Below, piece by piece: positions 58,280 through 64,000 of a DNA stretch of 64,000 nt. Under the pieces are notes generated by a model that made no database searches, was not told the DNA's origin, and was given only the letters and a program-made list of their open reading frames with translations. Position 1 is the first letter of the stretch. The number at the start of each line of letters is the position of its first letter. This DNA comes from Hevea brasiliensis. Lineage: Eukaryota; Streptophyta; Magnoliopsida; Malpighiales; Euphorbiaceae. A program made the translations under genes and the position numbers. Location of the stretch: positions 80,701,183 to 80,765,182 of the forward strand of contig NC_079499.1 of assembly GCF_030052815.1 (NCBI RefSeq), given 5' to 3'.

Positions 58280-59750
58280 TATGGGTGCTATCTCCTCATG
58301 TCCTCCTCTCGTTCCCAAGTAGCCTCCTGGCCCGAATGATGGTTCCACAGCACTTTCACTAACGGTATTTGCTTGTTCTGTAGCTGCTTCACCTCATAAG
58401 CTAGAATCTCTATGGGTTCTTCCTCATATGTGAGGTCTGGATTTACCTCAATCTCTTCTACTGGTAGTACATGAGATGGTTCAGATTTGTACCTCCTCAA
58501 CATAGACACATGGAAGATGTTATGTATCTTCTCCAACTCTGGAGGCAGTGCCAAACAATATGCCAAGGGACCCTCTCTCTCCAGAATCTCATATGGCCTA
58601 ATGAAACGAGAACTCAGTTTCCCCTTTCTACCGAATCTCATAATTCTCTTCCAAAGGGGAACCTTGAGGAATACTTTGTCACCCACTGCATACTCACTAT
58701 CCCTTCTCTTCAGATCAATATAAGACTTTTGATGGTCTGATGTAGTCTTAAGTTGATCTCTGATCAATCTGATTTTCTCTTCAGTTTGCTGAATAATTTC
58801 TGGCCCAATCATCTTTCTTTTGCCTACCTCATCCCAACACAACGGGGTTCTACATTTTTTGCCATACAAAGCTTCATATGGAGGCATCCCAATGCTTAAT
58901 TGGTAGCTATTGTTGTAAGCAAACTCAATCAAAGGCAAGTGTGTGTCCCAACTGCCCTCAAACTCAATTACATAATCCCGTAGCATGTCCTCCAAGATTT
59001 GAATTACTCTCTCAGACTGGCCATCTGTCTGTGGGTGGAATACCGTGCTGAAGTTCAATCTAGTTCCTAGGGCTCTCTGAAGACTACCCTAGAATCTAGA
59101 AGTGAACCTAGGATCTCTGTCTGATATAATGGATACTGGCACTCCATGCAGTCTTACTATCTCATCAATGTACAACTTAGCCAATCTTTCCAAGCTATAG
59201 TCCATCCGTACTAGCAAAAAATGAGCAGACTTCGTCAGTCTATCAACTATAACCCATACTGCATTATGACTCTTTTGTGTCCTCGGAAGTCCCATCACAA
59301 AATCAATAGTTATTCTCTTCCATTTCCATTCCGGTACTGGTAGTGGATGTAACAAACCAGCTGGTACTTGATGCTCTACCTTTACTTGCTGATAAGTAAG
59401 GCATTTGGGAACAAATTCTGCCACATCTCTTTTCATACCCATCCACCAGTAGTGCTCTTTCAGCCCTCTATACATTTTTGTGCCACCAGGGTGCATAGCA
59501 AAAGGAGATTCATGTGTTTCCTTCAAAATGATCTGTCTCAAGTCAACATCATTAGGAACGCACATTCTATCCTGGTGTAGCAATAGACCATCATCTCTCA
59601 CTAAGAATTAGTATTTCTTGCCCTGTCTAACTTCTTCTAACAGCTTCTGATATTTCTGATCATTCTGAGCAGCTATTCTGATCTGATCAGTCAACACTGG
59701 CTGTACATGCCATGCAACTGTTGTCTGCCCCTCATCACTAATCTCTAAGC
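58280..59750 (-). pseudogene. pol: Gypsy-2 integrase and chromodomain
   Basis: Zinc-binding part [20 protein letters not shown] with KCLTYQQVK, where the second Cys of CxxC is Tyr. The DDE core has Asp in TIDFVMGLP, Asp in SDRDPRF and Glu in DGQSERVIQ, with a stop between the last two (59089-59091). The C-terminal part GPLAYCLALPPELEKIHNIF continues in frame through HVSMLRRYKSEPSHVLPVEE into the chromodomain VKVLWNHHSGQEATWEREED, then CAG-to-TAG after MRR (58287 region). It loses only the last few residues. Confidence 0.9.
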
Positions 59751-61298
59751 TGGCATGCAATACTCTCAATTCATGCACCATAGACAAAGGAGAAACCCAT
59801 AGACTTGCCATAGTCTTGCGACTTAAGGCGTCAGCCACCATATTAGCTTTCCCTGGTTGATAGTCTATCAGACAATCATAGTCTTTTATCAACTCTAACC
59901 ATCTCCTTTATCTCAAATTCAACTCCTTCTATGTACCCAGATACTTCAAACTCTTATGATCTATGTAGATGTAGCACTTCTCCCCATACAAATAGTGTCT
60001 CCATATCTTAAGAGCGAGCATAATAGCTGCTAGCTCTAAGTCATGTGTCAGATAATTCCTCTCATGCGGTTTTAGCTAGCATGATGCATAGGCAATGACA
60101 TTCTGTTCTTGGATTAGTACACAGCCTAACCCATTGTGAGAAGCATCGCTATAAACTATGTATTCTTTACCCGGTGTAGGTAAAGTCAGGACTGGAGCCT
60201 CATTCAAACACCTCTTCAATTCATCAAAACACTGTTGGCATTTTATCCGTCCACTGCAATTTTGCATCTTTTCGAAGTAATTTGGTCAATGGAGATGCCA
60301 ACATGGAGAACCCTCTCACAAATCGACGGTAGTATCTAGCTAAACCCAAAAAACTGCGAATCTCTTTGATATTTCTGGGTGGTCTCCAATTAAGGACAGC
60401 TTCTATCTTACTTGGATCTACCTTAATGCCCTCTGCCGATACTATGTGTCCCAAAAAGGATATTTCTTTCAGCCAAAATTCACACTTCGATAATTTGGTG
60501 TATAGCTGTTTCTCCCTCAAAGTCTGCAGTACAATCCGCAGATGTCTATCATGCTCTTCTGCACTCCTCAAATAAACCAATATATCATCTATGAATACCA
60601 CAATAAACTAGTCGAGGTATGGTCCGAAGATAGTGTTCATCAGATCCATAAAAGCAGCCGGAGCATTAGTTAACCCGAATGGCATGACTAAGAACTCATA
60701 GGGTTCTAAAGGCAGTTTTAGGAATACTCTACTCTTGTACTTTCAGCTGATAATAACCCAATCTCAGGTCAATCTTGGAGAACACAGCTGCACCCCTCAA
60801 CTGATCAAACAAGTCATCAATGCGGGGCAATGGGTATCTATTCTTTATTGTCACCTTATTCAACTGCCGATAGTCAATGCATAACCAGAAAGTGCCATCT
60901 TTCTTCTTTACAAATAACACCGGCGCTCCCCAAGGTGACACACTAGGGCAGATAAAGCCCTTGCCAAGCAGCTCTTGCAACTGCACTTTCAACTCTTTTA
61001 GTTCTACTTGTGCCATTCTATATGGTGTTATGCAGATTGGATCCACACCAGGCATAACATCAATTTCAAACTGCACCTCTCTCTCCGAAGGTAACCCTGG
61101 CAACTTATCAGGAAACACATCCAGAAAGTCACATACCATAAGGATGTCCCTCAGTGCTGGACTCTCCACTTGGGTGTCTATCACATGTGCCAAGTATGCT
61201 TCACAACCCTTTCTGATCATCCTTCTGGCTAGTGCAGCCAAAATGATGTTTGATGGCAGTAACTGCCTCTCCCCATATATTACCACATCACCGTACAA
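59751..61298 (-). pseudogene. pol: Gypsy-2 reverse transcriptase and RNase H
   Basis: RT N-terminus open from 61298 to 60729: [37 protein letters not shown] and [18 protein letters not shown] stop and an 11-bp deletion near 60705 follow. [16 protein letters not shown] and the catalytic FIDD (about 60590) lead to [19 protein letters not shown] and [20 protein letters not shown]. RNase H has [30 protein letters not shown] and [17 protein letters not shown] (59892-59800), with several stops. Confidence 0.88.
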
Positions 61299-61672
61299 AG
61301 GGAGACCAAAGTGACCGTCTTCAGTCTACAGTCAATCATGGCATGATGCCTGGCTAACCAATCCATGCCCAAGATGATATCATAATCTCTAAAGGGCATT
61401 TCAATCAAATCTAACAGAAAAGTGTGTCCTTGGATCACCAAAGGACAATCTCTATACATTCTATTGACCCGAACCTCTTGTCATAACGGGCTAGTTACTA
61501 GCACTTCAAAATTCATTTTGGCACACGGAACAGCAAGTGAACTGACTATGCTAGCACTAACATATGAGTGGGTAGAACCTGGATCAAATGGTACAAATAC
61601 ATCTTGATCAGAGATAGAGAATGTACCGGCTACCACATTGGAAGTCTCAGCCTCTTCCCGCTATCTCATCGT
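61299..61672 (-). pseudogene. pol: Gypsy-2 aspartic protease, active site changed
   Basis: Collinear with Gypsy-1 (REEAETSNVVAGTFS, MYRDCPLVIQGHTFL, DYDIILGMDWLARHHAMIDC). The catalytic triplet reads DPG (complement of 61577-61585) instead of DSG. A stop replaces a residue before QEVRVNR, and loss of one A in the AAAA run at about 61308 shifts the frame into RT. Confidence 0.82.
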
Positions 61673-62912
61673 GTAAACCCTGGCTGGAGCACTCCCTTGT
61701 GCTGACTAGCTAATGGTACCCTGACTACCAGAAGCATTGCCTCTACCTCTGCCTCTGCCTCTGCTAACCAGTTGTGAACCTCTTATAGCAGGACTCTGAA
61801 CAGATCTTTCTGCAGTAGTAGGAGATGGACCAAATCTAGGGGCACTGGTGCAACCCTTAACAAGATGGCCCTTGCCTCCACAGTTAAAGCAAGCTTCTGT
61901 TGCCCAATAACATTCTCCCCCATGAATCTTGCCACAGGTCTCACAGGGGCAGGGAGGATATGAACCCTTGGTCTACTGCTGACTAGATCTAGGGGGTCTC
62001 TGTCTAGAGAATAGGCCCCTTCCAAACCTTCCACCTCTACCTCTGCTTGCTCCCCCAAATTTCTTCCTCTTTCCAGATGTACCACTAGGACTTTGCTCTA
62101 CTGATTTTTCCCCTTTATCTTTCTCTGATTTCTCAGTCTTCTCTGATTTCTCTTTCACTGGGGTTGCTTCTAAGTCAATCCTTTCCAACTCAAGTGCCTG
62201 AGAGATGAGCTCAGAGAAGTTACTGTGTCTGAATCCCACTACTTGCATCCTCAAACTGGGCTTCAAACCGGTCTCAAATCTCTTTGCACCTTTCTTTGCT
62301 GATAGAAAGGAGACTCCCAGCATAGTGGCTTAAGGGGGAGAACTCCCTCTCATACTCTGCCACTGATATGTTGCCTTGCTTCAGACTCAGAAATTCTTGT
62401 AGTTTCTGATCCACATATGCATCTGGAACATATTTCTGTCTGAACTCTCTGATGAAGTCATCCCAGGTTAATACCGATGGTTCTGCTAAACTGTGGGGGA
62501 TGGTCTTCCACCAGTCATACGCATCCCCTTGCAACAAAGACACTGAGTATTCAAATTTCAGCTCATCTGGGCAGTGCAGTTTCTTAAACACTCTATCCAT
62601 TCTCTCCAACCACTACTCTGCCTCTAAAGGGTCCACTATACCCTTAAACTCTGTAGCCCCATACTTAAGTAGCTTATCATACTGTATGGCTAGAGGCTGT
62701 GGTTGCACCACAGGTGTCTGAAGCGGAGCTTGGGTAGGCATGCTTCCAGCCATTTGTTGGAACATCACAGCCATCTGCTGAGCAAATTGTGCAGGAAACA
62801 GCGGCATTTTTGGTGCTGGTGCCACTGACTCACTGACATTTTGGAGAGCTAGGGCTTCCCCTTGGGCCTCAGCCTCTACAGATTGCTCAATAGAGCGATC
62901 CCCTTCTTCCAT
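61673..62912 (-). pseudogene. gag: Gypsy-2 gag
   Basis: ATG complement at 62910-62912 (MEEGDRSIEQSVEAEAQG). CAG-to-TAG at 62613 splits DPLEAE from WLERMDRVFKKLHC. The gag core then reads FEYSVSLLQGDAYDWWKTIP and FIREFRQKYVPDAYVDQKLQ. A frameshift occurs near 62330, then the basic region (KSEKTEKSEKDKGEKS), zinc knuckles CETCGKIHGGEC (about 61930) and CFNCGGKGHLVKGC (about 61880), and an RGRGRGRG tail near 61750. Both knuckles keep all metal ligands. Confidence 0.9.
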
Positions 62913-63080
62913 TTCAGTCTGGAGTTAGGATATCTCCTAAAGAAATAACACAAGGAGATTTCCTCCGTTAGTTCATATTTATGATGTAATGCACTATATG
63001 TAACAAATAAGGACATTGAGCAGTTGTACTTATCAAAGGAAAGACACAAATTCACAAGTCAAACATACTTCAAAAATTTA

Positions 63081-63092
63081 GCTCTGATACCA
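63081..63092 (-). promoter_or_regulatory. Gypsy-2 primer-binding site
   Basis: TGGTATCAGAGC on the element strand, eight bases from the 5' LTR start at 63101; a perfect initiator tRNA-Met complement. About 170 nt of leader to gag. Confidence 0.92.
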
Positions 63093-63100
63093 CTAAAACA

Positions 63101-64000
63101 TGTCACACCTTACCCCTCTGTAAGGCATAACATGATCCCGTAGAATACCTAATGAACTACCGAACTTCACCTACCTATAACTCATTAAATACCCTACAAG
63201 GGATTTTAAAAACAATTTTCTTACTTTTTAGAAGTAGTGAGCATTTTCTAATAGGCATTAAAAACATTTAATTAGAGTTTGAAAACTAGTTAAAATTTTT
63301 GTCTATTTTTATTTGTCTGCAAATTTTAGAAAAATTTCAGCAGAGTGTCGTCTGTATTTTAATAAAATTGTTCTTCAAATACCAGTAAAAATACTTCCAA
63401 TAATTTGTTTCATCAATTCAACAACTACCACAACAAACTTGAACATGATTTCTCAAACTCCAAAATTCAAATCAATAATTCACAACTCAATATTTCCATT
63501 CATTTTCCATTAAAGTAAAAACAAATTACATTTATTAACCACTTTACATTAGCAAATCCAAAATGATATTATTACAACTTTATATAACTACTTATGACCA
63601 GTTTTTACATATACATATAGTTATATACACAAATATAAACATTACATTTAGGGTATAAATTTATACCCGATAAAACTTCAGAAAAGGTGGCTCCAAGATC
63701 CTCAACAGCTCCTCTAGTCTCTATATCTACGACAGCAATAACAGCCATCACTGAGTACTATGACTCAGTGGTGCACAACATATTAAAATAACAATTTATG
63801 CATAATTCAAATCACATTTATTCAATTATTGAACTGAACATGAAAAACAGATACAAAACATGATTTATAAATTTTTAGTCCAAACAATTTCATTTAGGAA
63901 GTCTCAAAATAATTTCATAAAAACACACAGTTATATCATGCCATTCGAAATATATTCATCTCAATAGCTAGAGGTTTATGAGAAATCACAAGGCTAGCTA
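63101..64000 (-). mobile_element. Gypsy-2 5' LTR, cut by the window edge
   Basis: Starts TGTCACACCTTACCCC and matches 54533-55442 closely, with scattered substitutions and one loss of about 12 bases near 63700. It has the hairpin at 63751-63768 and stops just where the GCTAGCTA before the palindrome begins. Confidence 0.9.

Larger units (their letters stand above)
54533..64000 (-). mobile_element. Gypsy-2, chromodomain-type element, incomplete at the window edge
   Basis: Minus strand with 3' LTR, PPT, pol with chromodomain, protease, gag, PBS and the first 900 bp of the 5' LTR. Coding regions are collinear with and clearly similar to Gypsy-1, but the LTRs are diverged over most of their length, so these are different subfamilies. 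Broken by stops, a 1-bp deletion at the protease/RT border and an 11-bp deletion in RT. Confidence 0.9.

Overview
The window is a stretch of eudicot-type plant heterochromatin made almost entirely of nested LTR retrotransposons. Evidence for a plant: plant-type Ty1/Copia and chromodomain-bearing Ty3/Gypsy polyproteins, primer-binding sites complementary to plant initiator tRNA-Met (TGGTATCAGAGC), AT-rich sequence, 2.1-3.9 kb LTRs, and no cellular gene that I could support. The species cannot be read from the sequence. Almost every polyprotein is broken by stops and small indels.

Layout. (1) 1-8885: Copia-1 (+) survives as its RNase H end and 3' LTR (6402-8885). Gypsy-0 (-) inserted into that RNase H; its 5' LTR (3079-6401) and gag start (2581-2889) are visible. 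A further Gypsy LTR (+, 1-2580) cuts that gag. (2) 8886-17007: an old remnant with a 21-bp minisatellite holds a complete but dead Copia-2 (-, 9105-16908). (3) 17008-28970: a SIRE-like Copia (-) is split by Copia-3 (+, 18820-28344, TSD TCCTT), whose LTRs are nearly identical but which has lost its protease. (4) 28971-54532: Copia-4 (-) is inserted in the same SIRE-like element. Its 3' LTR holds a solo Copia LTR (30794-32882, TSD ATTTA). Its leader holds Gypsy-1 (-, 37444-52059, TSD TCTCA), and the Gypsy-1 reverse transcriptase holds a 3.1-kb solo Gypsy LTR (43720-46830, TSD GATAG). (5) 54533-64000: Gypsy-2 (-) is inserted in the Copia-4 5' LTR and runs off the window.

How the parts relate: gag, protease, integrase and reverse transcriptase/RNase H follow the Copia order in Copia-1 to -4. 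Gag, protease, RT, RNase H, integrase and chromodomain follow the chromovirus order in Gypsy-1 and -2 (Tekay/Del-like by LTR length, PBS and chromodomain). TSDs, LTR ends and resumed reading frames give a relative order of insertion.

The least-explained signals are structural. The Gypsy LTRs carry stem-loops and a 12-bp palindrome whose arms change in a compensatory way between subfamilies. The Gypsy-2 3' LTR holds a compact block (56861-57050) of six or seven consecutive hairpins including a three-way junction, not seen in the other LTRs here. Copia-3 shows recurrent CAG/CTG-to-CG lesions that look like base-calling scars at CHG-methylated sites rather than biology.
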